Assembly (NCBI GenBank): GCA_027487485.1
Contig: JAIYDN010000060.1
Span: forward strand, 1-32,079
Origin: Planctomycetaceae bacterium
GTDB lineage: Bacteria > Planctomycetota > Planctomycetia > Pirellulales > Pirellulaceae
Length of the DNA: 32,079 bases
Direction of reading: 5' to 3'
Part shown: in pieces, positions 15,308 through 23,871 of the stretch
Layout: every line of letters begins with the position of its first letter
How positions within the stretch are numbered: position 1 is the stretch's first letter
Made by a program: the position numbers and the translations under genes
The notes under the pieces: model-generated
Seen by the model: the letters and a program-made list of their open reading frames with translations, nothing else
The model's database searches: none
What the model was told of the DNA's origin: nothing

Positions 15308-15847
15308 GTGCTATCGATCCGACCGACAGTTGCCGAGCATGCGTTTTACGTTTTTGGACGATCGATTCACCCCGAACTTTTCAGTATCTACCGAACACGC
15401 CAAATCCTTCGCAAAAAGTATTCAGCCAGAATCGACATCACAAGCGATGGACATATCATCCAGTTCAGCAACGGCCCCCGAGTGATGACGGAAGTGGTTT
15501 GCTCCGCCAACCAGTTGTTGCCTCAACGACGTCGCCTGGTAAGCTCGAACCTTAAAGGCAAAAATGTGGAACACGTGGAGGGAAAGCGCGGCGTGTCCTA
15601 CCAAACTCAGTTTGAACTGGAACACGTTTCCACAGAGATGTTCTGGATGGTTCACAACCAATTGCAATCAAGCCAATGCAAAAACGAATTAGTGCAGTCA
15701 TTTGACTCCAGTGGGCGTATCGCCTTTGGTGCAGTCAGTTTTGTGCATGTGGATGAACACGAGAACAGGCTTTGCATTCAGGCATTTCACACTTTCCCCG
15801 ACGATTGTGCCATCGTAAAGTCAATCACCACCTTCAGCGCTAGCTAG
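15308..15847 (+). CDS. DUF2617-like protein of unknown function
   Basis: A 179-residue soluble protein starting at GTG, with AAGG about 10 bases upstream (15295-15305 region). The sequence has no membrane helix or signal peptide and no catalytic motif. The middle (FSNGPRVMTEVVCS) and the end (LCIQAFHTFPDDCAIVKSITTF) resemble proteins annotated DUF2617 in actinobacteria and planctomycetes: a compact alpha/beta protein ending in HTFPxxxAIVK. The DUF assignment is from memory of this pattern and should be treated as likely, not proven. It lies upstream of yidC with about 200 bp between, and the glycogen genes are on the other strand. No function is proposed. Confidence 0.7.
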   Translation: MLSIRPTVAEHAFYVFGRSIHPELFSIYRTRQILRKKYSARIDITSDGHIIQFSNGPRVMTEVVCSANQLLPQRRRLVSSNLKGKNVEHVEGKRGVSYQTQFELEHVSTEMFWMVHNQLQSSQCKNELVQSFDSSGRIAFGAVSFVHVDEHENRLCIQAFHTFPDDCAIVKSITTFSAS

Positions 15848-16051
15848 CTCTTTTCCAGCGAAGCGGTACAAGCCGGCCGGCATATCGTGCGGCGCGGCAA
15901 TCTTTTCGACGAGCGCATTCGACTTCAGGGTTTTGGCACTAGCCAAAATGAATGAACTTGCTGACAATTCGGGACTTATTGAGTACCCGAATCCCTCTGC
16001 CGAGCAAACGACCACTGGTCGACTATCGGCCTTTTGGCGAGCGAAAGACTT

Positions 16052-18691
16052 GTGGACAGAAAACTAATTGCTTGGTTGCTGATATGCGTTTCCCTATTCT
16101 TGCTGTTCAATAGCATGCAAAGGAACCGCGAAATTGCTCGATTGGAGCAAGAAAAGCAGGCTAAGTTTGCGGAAGATCTCAAGCAAAAGAAGGTATTAGA
16201 AGCCAAGGCCCGGGCGGAAGCGATTGCGAAGCAAGATCCAACGTTTTCGCTGCCAGTGGAGCCCGAAAGGGTACGAACGACCCTTGGAAGCATGGATCCG
16301 CAAGATTCATTTCCCTTTTTGGTGACTTTGGATAATCAGGGTGCGGCGATTGAACGGATTGAGCTGGTTGGGCAAACAAAAAAGGGAAGCTTCGATTATC
16401 GTTCTCTACGTTTCAAGGAGCGCGAAGGATATCTGGGTTACTTGGCCTTGGATGAACGCCCGGGCTCCTTGGACGTTAATTCTGTACCAAAAGGGTCCGC
16501 TGCGGCCACCGCGTTGTGCAAAGAAGACCCTTCTCTTGTTGGTTTGCTGCCCGGCGACCAAATTGTTGGGTGGGATCAACTGGAGGGAACTCCGTCGCTA
16601 TACAAGCTCGAAAAAAGGCTGAGCAACCAACCTGCAGGCAACACGATTGAACTGAAGCTTCAGCGCTCCTTACCAAAAAACGTTCCGGTGCAGGAACCGG
16701 CGGCGGACTCCTCCGAATTGGAAAAAGCAAACAATGCGATTGAAGGTAATCAAACTTTTACTTTTGTTTGCACTCTGACAGAACGCCCGCTGGATGTTTT
16801 GCGTGCAGAGGATGACTTTGATGCCGAACAAGTCATTGGCAACGATCCGGTCGTGTCATGCTTAACGACTCTTGCTTCCGTTGATGCTACCGCCAAAATT
16901 GAAGGTACCGATCAGTCGATCATGGGACTGGAGCGGACGCTCAAAGGACGCTGGAATGTGAAGCCACTTGAAGTCGAGGGTGGTATGGGGGTTGAGTATT
17001 CCATGCCGCTTCGAGCGTTTTTGAAGGTTTCGGGGGCGGAAGCGAATCTAGAATTGGTCAAGCAATATCGGTTGCTAGCAATCACCCCTGAACAGGCCAA
17101 GGATCCCAATGCAAGAACGCACCACTTGCAACTGACGACGATAGTTCGCAACCTGGACGATAAGCCGCATTCCGTTTCGCTTCGTCAGGAAGGACTCAAT
17201 GGTATCTCGCTGGAAGGTTGGTGGTATCCGACCAAGATTTCTCCCTTCTTTTTTAGCGCCGCTGGTGCTCGCGATGTAATTGTAGGAGATGGACTGCAGA
17301 CTCATACCTTACTGACCACCAGAGCCATCGTAGCCAATGCAACTAGCTTTCCTTCGGATCCTGATTTAGGGATATTTGGACCTGCGGATACTCTTCAGAA
17401 ACGGACGGTTAGGTATGTGGGGTTGGATACTCAGAGCTTCACGGCGGCGATGTTGCCGAACGCTGATTCACCCGAATCGATGTCGAACTTGCAACGAGCA
17501 AAAGCAGTTGTCTTGAATTCGGCTTACACCGATCTCAATCGTCATCCTTCCTCCAAGCAACAGGCTACCAACGTTGGATTTTGGTTTGAGACTGATACTA
17601 AAATCATCCAGCCCGGTTCGGAGTGGAAGCTGGACTACGAGGTTTTTGCCGCACCCAAAGATCCGATTATTCTACGTGCTTACAAATTGGAAGACGCCAT
17701 TGAATATGGGTGGTGGATTTTTGGTTTTTTTGCCAAGCGTTTGGGTTGGATTTTGCATTTCTTCTTCTACCTAACGAGCAATTTTGGGATCGCGATCATG
17801 TTGTTGACCGTCCTGGTCCGTTCGTGCATGTTCCCGGTCAGTCGCAAAATGGCGCTCAATGCGCAAAAAATGCAATCGGTTCAGCCTCACACGGCCAAGC
17901 TGAAGGAGATGCTGAAAGACGACCCTCGCAAAATGATGGCTGGCCAGCAGATGTTGATGAAGAAAGCGGGCATCAATCAGTTCGCGGGATGCTTACCCGC
18001 CTTGATTCAGCTTCCCATTGTGATTGGACTCTACCGGTGCGTGTCGGTGGACGTGGGATTGCGGCAGCAAAGCTTGGTCCCTGGTTGGGATTGGTGCTCC
18101 AATTTGGCCGGCCCCGACATGTTTTTGGACTGGCATTCTTGGATGCCAGACTTTATTGCTGGTCGTGGCTCAGGCTGGTTCGGTCCTTATTTGAACATTC
18201 TGCCGATCATCACAATCGCGTTATTTATTGTTCAGCAGAAGGTTTTGATGCCCAAGGCTACCGACGAACAATCGCGAATCGCTCAGCAAATGATGATGGT
18301 AATGACCGTCATGATGGGCGTTCTGTTCTTTAAGGTCCCGGCAGGTCTCTGTATCTATTTCATCACTTCCTCGACATGGTCCTTGGTAGAGCGATTCTTG
18401 ATCAAGCGATTTACGCCTCAGTCTGCGAAAATCGAGTTGCCAGACAACACTGCGGCGGAAATCGTTGCGGCTCTCAATAAAGGCACAAGTACAGCTACCC
18501 GTCCTTCCGCGTCCGCTTTCAAAGATGACAAACCAAAACCCAAGGCGACCAAACCGCCCGAAACGTTAACAGAACTGTGGGAAAACGTTTTTGGAAAGAA
18601 GCCGCAAGCGGTCGTAGAGCCAAGTCCTGAGAACAAAAAATCGCAAGCCAAGGCTCAACAAGGTCGAGCGAAACGCAGTCGGAACAAGTAA
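16052..18691 (+). CDS. yidC: membrane protein insertase YidC/Oxa1 with PDZ-like insertion
   Basis: About 879 residues, far longer than the E. coli protein (548). From the GTG at 16052 it reads as Asp-Arg-Lys then a membrane helix (LIAWLLICVSLFLLF), the usual YidC start; a TTG at 16034 adds six residues. A charged coiled coil follows, then a large periplasmic domain containing, at about residues 126-205, a PDZ-like segment (GYLGYLAL, GSAAATA, GLLPGDQIVGW, then a helix and strand IELKLQR). The C-terminal 250 residues carry the Oxa1 core: NFGIAIMLLTVLVRSCMFPVSRK with the groove arginine, and KMMAGQQMLMKKAGINQFAGCLP, with five membrane helices and a basic tail. YidC inserts and folds inner-membrane proteins. 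coxC-like follows after 126 bp. The insertase call is certain; the PDZ call is moderate. Confidence 0.94.
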   Translation: MDRKLIAWLLICVSLFLLFNSMQRNREIARLEQEKQAKFAEDLKQKKVLEAKARAEAIAKQDPTFSLPVEPERVRTTLGSMDPQDSFPFLVTLDNQGAAIERIELVGQTKKGSFDYRSLRFKEREGYLGYLALDERPGSLDVNSVPKGSAAATALCKEDPSLVGLLPGDQIVGWDQLEGTPSLYKLEKRLSNQPAGNTIELKLQRSLPKNVPVQEPAADSSELEKANNAIEGNQTFTFVCTLTERPLDVLRAEDDFDAEQVIGNDPVVSCLTTLASVDATAKIEGTDQSIMGLERTLKGRWNVKPLEVEGGMGVEYSMPLRAFLKVSGAEANLELVKQYRLLAITPEQAKDPNARTHHLQLTTIVRNLDDKPHSVSLRQEGLNGISLEGWWYPTKISPFFFSAAGARDVIVGDGLQTHTLLTTRAIVANATSFPSDPDLGIFGPADTLQKRTVRYVGLDTQSFTAAMLPNADSPESMSNLQRAKAVVLNSAYTDLNRHPSSKQQATNVGFWFETDTKIIQPGSEWKLDYEVFAAPKDPIILRAYKLEDAIEYGWWIFGFFAKRLGWILHFFFYLTSNFGIAIMLLTVLVRSCMFPVSRKMALNAQKMQSVQPHTAKLKEMLKDDPRKMMAGQQMLMKKAGINQFAGCLPALIQLPIVIGLYRCVSVDVGLRQQSLVPGWDWCSNLAGPDMFLDWHSWMPDFIAGRGSGWFGPYLNILPIITIALFIVQQKVLMPKATDEQSRIAQQMMMVMTVMMGVLFFKVPAGLCIYFITSSTWSLVERFLIKRFTPQSAKIELPDNTAAEIVAALNKGTSTATRPSASAFKDDKPKPKATKPPETLTELWENVFGKKPQAVVEPSPENKKSQAKAQQGRAKRSRNK

Positions 18692-18817
18692 CAGTTTTCG
18701 ATAAGGCCGTTTCACACGTAGGCGCAAAAAAGAGATTCGGAATGAGTTAATGTTCTTGCGTTCAAGAGGTTAACCGCGTAGTCGCTGTTCGCATGGTGCT
18801 GGTTTGGAGAGATTCTG

Positions 18818-19462
18818 TTGGACGCTTTAGGAAGTACGATAGTAGAGAAAAAGAAGCCGGGGCGAGCGATTGTCTTGCCACAGGATGCTCGAGCGATGCA
18901 GGGCGTGTGGTTGTTCTTGATTTCGCTGACTATTTTCTTCGTTTCCAGCATTCTTCTTTACGTCGTGTACATTGCGATGCGAATCGCGCCGGAAGCTGGC
19001 ATGAAACCTCAGTCGTTTGTTTTGCCGATGAGCTTTTTGCCCTCGACACTTTTGCTGGTCGGGATATCAGCCTCTTTAGAATGGGCCCTTCGGGCCGCAA
19101 GGCGAGAGCGGAACGCGGAGGTCAAGCAAGCGACCCTAGCTGCGTTCGTCATGGGAATGTTGTTTATGGCTATACAGTCGGAGGGGATGTATCGCTTGAT
19201 TTACGCAGCTTCTATCGCTACTTCGTCGAAAAACAGCGCCTATGCATTAGCTTTTGTATTGGCGTTGCTTCATGCATTGCATGTCGTCGGGGGGGTATTT
19301 GGATTGGTGCAAGTTGTCTTCCAAGCTCGCAGGGACAAGTACGACCACGAACGCTATTTCGGCCTCCAGTTTTGTACGCTGTACTGGCATTTTTTGGACC
19401 TAGTATGGGTCTTCCTCATTGCTAGCTTCTTGGCAACAGGATATCTAATCAACAAGAGTTAG
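18818..19462 (+). CDS. heme-copper oxidase subunit III (CoxC/CyoC family)
   Basis: A 214-residue protein with about five to seven membrane helices. The end LHALHVVGGVFGL and YFGLQFCTLYWHFLDLVWVFL is the typical subunit III C-terminus, where the histidine and the YWHFLDxVW signature are conserved, and SFLPSTLLLVGISASLEWAL matches the earlier helix containing a conserved acidic residue. Subunit III stabilises cytochrome c or quinol oxidases and helps proton uptake. The start is TTG with GGAGAG six bases upstream, which decides it; a longer frame in another phase (18793-19425) is a shadow. No subunit I or II gene is nearby, so the subunit is separated from the oxidase operon. It lies just after yidC, and its stop overlaps the GT4 gene tail by 4 bp. 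Confidence 0.88.
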   Translation: MDALGSTIVEKKKPGRAIVLPQDARAMQGVWLFLISLTIFFVSSILLYVVYIAMRIAPEAGMKPQSFVLPMSFLPSTLLLVGISASLEWALRAARRERNAEVKQATLAAFVMGMLFMAIQSEGMYRLIYAASIATSSKNSAYALAFVLALLHALHVVGGVFGLVQVVFQARRDKYDHERYFGLQFCTLYWHFLDLVWVFLIASFLATGYLINKS

Positions 19463-20736
19463 GCTGCTCTGGCTTGGTCGGTTTCGGTTGGCGCGTGCGG
19501 TTCAGAATCCCAGCCAAGGAGCTTGGTGTTCTCTGCTAATCCCATCCTGAGTTCAAGGTTCCTTGTGAGATGGCCCGTGAAGTTGTCAGCCTCGTGAAAT
19601 CGCACGAACCATTTCGCCCTGTCAGTCATTTTATACAAATGGCTGCTAGATAAGGATTGAGCGAGGCAGTTCGAAAAGCATTCAGGACTATTGGTGTCGC
19701 ACGTGGTTCCGAGTGAGAATCGGTGGATCATATCGTGCATCCAGCCGATGGAATTCGCAAGCACCGGTACTCCTGAGGCGGCAGCGCGGATAACAATGCT
19801 AGCGGAATAGCGGTGCGATGGATAAGGAGTTGCGATCAGGTTGGCAGCTTTGCAACTTGCCCATAATTCTTCGGTTGTCAAATGACGGTCGACGGAGAGA
19901 ACTCGTCCGTTCCGGACCAGGTCCGCATGTTCGCCGCGAAGCGATTGCCGGACCTCCTCAGACGCTTTTCCGGCCAGAAGCAATCGATCATCGGGATTCA
20001 ATCTAGGAAGTGCTTTCGAGAAAGCTCTGAGTAAATCGAGCGCTCCTTTGCGACGATCCACCAAGCCAACCAAGGCAACATAGCGTCCGCATGTCGGGAC
20101 TTGCAGGATTCGCCTCGCCGTTTCTTGCGACATCGCGGGCGGTGCTTCGACTGGATCAGGAAGCAAGCTTGCTTTATCGGCTAGGCTACCTCCGAACGCC
20201 TTCATCGTTTCTATTGCATGAGGAACGATGTGATGAATTTTCTTCCACGGTCCACGAGAAAGAACAGTTAATGCAAGATGTTGTTTCACTTGGTTGCGAA
20301 ACCCGCGGTGTCGATAGGCGTACTTTCCGAGCAGCAATACAATTTCGGATTCGACTCCCGGCCGTCTCAGTTGATAGGTGAGCGGACTTGGGATGCCGGT
20401 CAAATGGGTAAGTGGGTTTCCGAATGTGACATACGTATGATCGGGCTGGACTTTTTGGAGCCCCTTATAGAGTCCGCGAGCGATAGCAAAGTTTGCGGAT
20501 GGCCCGTTGACACAAAGACCGCCACCGCCTGGTCGATGCACGAAGCCAGGCAATGCGTGGCACTGAAACATTCCCTTTAAAGGCCCAAGATGGTCAGCGT
20601 ATTCCGCCGATTCAGTGGCCTCTTTGGAGGTTACCAAGTGAACTTCGCATGGCAGCCCCGACAACCGCGTCATCAGAAGCTTGACGTAGTTTAGATTATG
20701 GCCGACATGTTGGGGTTCAAAGACAAGGACTCGCAT
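19459..20736 (-). CDS. GT4-type glycosyltransferase
   Basis: About 425 residues from the ATG at 20736 (MRVLVFEPQHVGHNLNYVKLL); the extra frame to 20823 is dropped because the GT-B fold starts at MRVLVFEP. The C-terminal half has GRYVALVGLVDRRKGALDLL, LLLAGKA, VLSVDRHLTTEELWASCKAANLIATPYPSHRYSAS and AAASGVPVLANSIG, the glycosyl-transferases group 1 (GT4) nucleotide-sugar-binding domain with its E-x7-E-like region degenerate. No membrane helix is seen, so it is probably cytoplasmic or peripheral, acting in polysaccharide or glycolipid assembly. It is convergent with the subunit III gene, overlapping by 4 bp at the stops. The substrate is unknown. Confidence 0.86.
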   Translation of the reverse strand: MRVLVFEPQHVGHNLNYVKLLMTRLSGLPCEVHLVTSKEATESAEYADHLGPLKGMFQCHALPGFVHRPGGGGLCVNGPSANFAIARGLYKGLQKVQPDHTYVTFGNPLTHLTGIPSPLTYQLRRPGVESEIVLLLGKYAYRHRGFRNQVKQHLALTVLSRGPWKKIHHIVPHAIETMKAFGGSLADKASLLPDPVEAPPAMSQETARRILQVPTCGRYVALVGLVDRRKGALDLLRAFSKALPRLNPDDRLLLAGKASEEVRQSLRGEHADLVRNGRVLSVDRHLTTEELWASCKAANLIATPYPSHRYSASIVIRAAASGVPVLANSIGWMHDMIHRFSLGTTCDTNSPECFSNCLAQSLSSSHLYKMTDRAKWFVRFHEADNFTGHLTRNLELRMGLAENTKLLGWDSEPHAPTETDQARAA

Positions 20737-20956
20737 ATGGGCTGCACTGTCCCAAAAACCACGCCAGAGGCCAAGATCAAAAAACTCGATTCGGAAACCA
20801 TATGAAGAGACTGACGAAAACAAGGAACTGTCCGCTGTCCAAACGGGTCGGCTAGACTCCTTTGGATGCTCCAGGTATTGATTTACGAGCCGATGTTTTT
20901 ATATTCCGTGGGGCTGGAATCGCCAATCCCAGGGGTGAAAAATCCCGGTCCTGAAG
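20737..20956. other. intergenic region between small secreted protein and GT4 genes
   Basis: This 220-bp gap lies upstream of the GT4 start (20736) and downstream of the small secreted protein's stop (20957), both on minus. I see no gene, clear promoter or hairpin that I can support. Confidence 0.4.
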
Positions 20957-21334
20957 TTACGGAGCCGGTTTCGAGTAATCGGGCCGGGCTTTCGTATTCA
21001 GTGCTTCCCAAGGTTTCGGATAGTAATAATGCGGCACACTGGGCCCTCGGTGATTCGCGTAATTGCCGTTGATCTGATTTGATTTCCAGGCCATCGCTTC
21101 TTGGCTAGAGGGCTCGATCTTGTAAGCCAGATAGCCAGAGGCAAAACGGGGGCGATTGTAAACCTGGCGATATTCTGGAAGAGAATTCCAAATAGGGCGT
21201 GCAAACAGGTCCTGTCTCTGCAACGCGGGATCCAAGTACGTGCCCGAGAACAAATCCCCCGCGCTGGCTGCCTGAAGATTCAAAAGGGCGAAACTCGCGG
21301 CAAAACATGCCGAAATCCATCTGCAATTCTTCAT
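20957..21334 (-). CDS. small secreted protein of unknown function
   Basis: A 125-residue protein with a classical signal peptide: MKNCRWISACFAASFALLNLQAASAGD, with cleavage expected after ASA. The start at 21334 is supported by AGGGG about 7 bases upstream; the longer frame to 21442 would put 36 unlikely residues before the signal. The mature part (about 98 residues) is rich in Tyr, Pro and Arg with no family I recognise. It contains LFSGTYLDPALQRQDLF and ends in a Tyr/Pro-rich tail (HYYYPKPWEAL). It stands alone on minus; the diverging gene on plus is also exported. An envelope or periplasmic role is all that can be said. Confidence 0.7.
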   Translation of the reverse strand: MKNCRWISACFAASFALLNLQAASAGDLFSGTYLDPALQRQDLFARPIWNSLPEYRQVYNRPRFASGYLAYKIEPSSQEAMAWKSNQINGNYANHRGPSVPHYYYPKPWEALNTKARPDYSKPAP

Positions 21335-21672
21335 CTGACATCCCCTGAAAACACAAAGCCTGTTGCTCGACCCTGAGTTTCTACGTCGAGCCGGAACGCA
21401 GCCTAAATCGACGATCCCGCCGGTTTTTTCCACACATTGCAATGCTGTTATTCATGCGATTTCCAACAAATCGATTGTCTGAATCAGGCCAGCTCCTCCG
21501 GTTAATTCGGTTGAGCTGGTTTTGGCGAGCATAAGGACCCGGAATCACAGTCTGGGAAAGATGGGTGCTATGAGGGAGATTTGACACCCGTTACAATTAA
21601 GGGGATTGTGGGCGGATGATTTTTAGCGCCCCGGGGTGAAGAAACAAACGGATGGATTGAGAACAGATCAAG
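21335..21672. other. divergent intergenic region between two exported-protein genes
   Basis: This 338-bp region separates the small secreted protein (minus) from the 678-residue exported protein (plus). A possible promoter for the plus gene is at 21581-21609. No gene or strong hairpin was found in it; small open frames there are shadows. Confidence 0.45.
21581..21609 (+). promoter_or_regulatory. predicted sigma70-type promoter for the 678-residue exported protein gene
   Basis: A consensus TTGACA (21581-21586), a 17-base spacer and GATTGT (21604-21609), which keeps the conserved A2 and T6 of the -10. The start codon is 64 bases downstream. The -35 is perfect, the -10 weak. Confidence 0.4.
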
Positions 21673-23709
21673 ATGGCAAAAGGACTAAGAACATCAATGA
21701 AGAAGCATAGCCAGAAGATTCTTGTTTTGAAGAGACGGTACGATCTCGTTATGGGTTTAGGATCGACGATTGCAGCTTTTTGCGTTTGGCATGCTGGAGC
21801 AAGCCTCGGGATTGCTCAACAATTGGATTCGCAAGAGACCGTGTTGGAATCGCAAGGGACCGTGTCACCTGCGGTTTACACCGCTCCGGCAATTTCAGAA
21901 TCAACAAACTTTTCTTTGGTGCAACCAGCGAATTTCGCTTCGGTCCCAACGCCTCACATCACCTCCGTCGGGCGTGATTGGGCCTTAGAAACTGCAAACG
22001 CCAAACTTGGTTTGCAGCCCAATGGTTTTCCGAACCTCCAGAATGCGAAAATGGAACTCGAAAAGTCGATGATGGCTCTCGAGAATTTTCTGGCGTCTTC
22101 TCCGCAGCACCAAGCCAACTGGCTCGGCTTCCTGAATTGGAATGAACTGAAGGCTCAACTTGCTCAAGAAAAGCCTGAACGTCAGAAACTGGCTCAGATC
22201 GAAAAGACGTTCCGCCAAAACTACCTTGGCCTCGAGTACCCTCAGTTTGCAAATGTACGCGAATCACTGAAGCGTTATATCGTGGCACTACGCTTTAGCG
22301 CCGATCAAGCTCGATCGATGGAGTTTCTAGGCCAGGAGCTGGCAAAGGTTTCTGAGAAATTGCAAGTGCCAGATTTCCAAAAGGATTTTGATGCAACTCG
22401 GCAAATTGGTGAGACACTTACCAATCTTGATCAAGCCAATCAAGCGATGGACTTGATTCGCGTGGTACGCAGCAACTACTCCAGGGCGAATCTTCGCGTG
22501 CTTGTATCGAACCAATTCGTCAACGAGAAGTTCGCCAAACCGGTCAACGAATCCAATCCAGTGAATGAAGTGATTCTCGGAACTCAGATTTATGGCCAAA
22601 GTCAAATGACAGGTTTTGTCATTCCGCAATTGGTGGATAGCTCGTCCAACGCCATGATTCGACTGAACTTGAGCGGTAACTTTTCAAGCCAAAACATCGG
22701 TTATAACCGTTCGGTGAAACTGCATACGCAAGGATATGGAAGCATCGCAGCAAGTGAAACGATTGCCCTAATGGACTCGGGTTTGGTGCCTCTGAACGAC
22801 ACCTGTGTCGATGCGAACCTGTCGAGCCAAATCGATAACATCGAAGCAAAACTTGGGATCGTCAGGAAGATTGCTTCGAAGCAAGCGGCTAAGTCAAAAC
22901 CAGAGGCCGATGCAATTGCAGAAGGCCGGCTTGAGAATCGAGTGAAAGATCAATTCCACTCGCAGGTCTCGACTCAAATCGCTCAAGCCAATGATAAGAT
23001 TCGAACACCGGACATGCCAATCTTGAAGCGATTGGGGTTAAGCCGACCAAACCGAGTGACTTGGAGCTCGCCCGAGTATCTTGCACTCCTCTGGAACGTC
23101 CAACAAGGCGTCCAGTTGTCGGCACCAACCTCTTGCCCTCTGTTGGTCGAAGGATCGGGAATCTCGGTTCAGTTCCACGAATCCGTCATCTCTAATTTGA
23201 CCGACCCTGTGTTGGGCGGACGAGTCTTAAGAAGTGCCGAGTTTCCTGCGTTGGCAGCACAATTCGAAGGACTGAACGATGGTAAGCCAATCCTGAAAGA
23301 TGACGGTGAAATCTGGTCCCTAACCATGGAGAAATTCAATCCGGTAGAGCTGCAGCTCGATAATGGTCTGGTAACTTTTCGGATTCGCACCGAGCAGCTT
23401 GATAAGGGGGACCAGGTGCTCGAGCAGCCGGCTGCCATCGAAGCATCCTACCTGCCCGTTGTGACCGATGGCCTACTTCAATTTCATCGCCAAGGCGAGA
23501 TTCGTATCGATTTCTCCGCCAAGTCGCAAAAAGGCTTGAAAGCTGTCACGCTTCGAAGCTTCCTGAAGAATCGTTTTGATCAGGTTTTCAAGGAAACACT
23601 TCTCGAAAAGCCAATCAACGTCACCGAAAAATTGCCAGAAGAGCTCCAAGGCCTGAAGCTGTCATCCATCCAAGTGGATGATGGTTGGCTCCAAGCGCAT
23701 TTGCGATAG
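21673..23709 (+). CDS. large exported protein of unknown function
   Basis: A 678-residue protein with a long basic n-region (MAKGLRTSMKKHSQK) followed by a hydrophobic core (LVMGLGSTIAAFCVWHAGASLG) like a signal peptide ending near AQQ, residues about 25-51. The mature protein has no cysteine-rich or catalytic motif I recognise. Residues about 120-260 look helical and charged (NELKAQLAQEKPERQKLAQIEK onward); the middle has a strand-rich part (TGFVIPQLVDSSSNAMIRLNLSGNF) and the end a beta-rich part (GLVTFRIRTEQLDKGDQVLEQP). It may be a planctomycete-restricted periplasmic or envelope protein. It precedes rnr by 162 bp on the same strand with no visible terminator. Function unknown. Confidence 0.8.
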   Translation: MAKGLRTSMKKHSQKILVLKRRYDLVMGLGSTIAAFCVWHAGASLGIAQQLDSQETVLESQGTVSPAVYTAPAISESTNFSLVQPANFASVPTPHITSVGRDWALETANAKLGLQPNGFPNLQNAKMELEKSMMALENFLASSPQHQANWLGFLNWNELKAQLAQEKPERQKLAQIEKTFRQNYLGLEYPQFANVRESLKRYIVALRFSADQARSMEFLGQELAKVSEKLQVPDFQKDFDATRQIGETLTNLDQANQAMDLIRVVRSNYSRANLRVLVSNQFVNEKFAKPVNESNPVNEVILGTQIYGQSQMTGFVIPQLVDSSSNAMIRLNLSGNFSSQNIGYNRSVKLHTQGYGSIAASETIALMDSGLVPLNDTCVDANLSSQIDNIEAKLGIVRKIASKQAAKSKPEADAIAEGRLENRVKDQFHSQVSTQIAQANDKIRTPDMPILKRLGLSRPNRVTWSSPEYLALLWNVQQGVQLSAPTSCPLLVEGSGISVQFHESVISNLTDPVLGGRVLRSAEFPALAAQFEGLNDGKPILKDDGEIWSLTMEKFNPVELQLDNGLVTFRIRTEQLDKGDQVLEQPAAIEASYLPVVTDGLLQFHRQGEIRIDFSAKSQKGLKAVTLRSFLKNRFDQVFKETLLEKPINVTEKLPEELQGLKLSSIQVDDGWLQAHLR

Positions 23710-23871
23710 CCTGAAGTGAGTCAGCGCCGTGTTAACCATGAAAATGGCGGCACAGCGGCTGATAGCCTTCCTTCATCGGACGCATTCGTAGAGTTATTTA
23801 CCTAATTGCCTGGCCTCATCCCCTCCAGGCTTCTAGGAAAATGACTTTGTTCGATGTATTCTTAAGAGCAT

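Noticed and set aside
18793-19425. 210-codon open frame on plus over the oxidase subunit III gene
   Set aside because: It is another frame of the same region; the TTG-started frame has the family signature and a good ribosome binding site.
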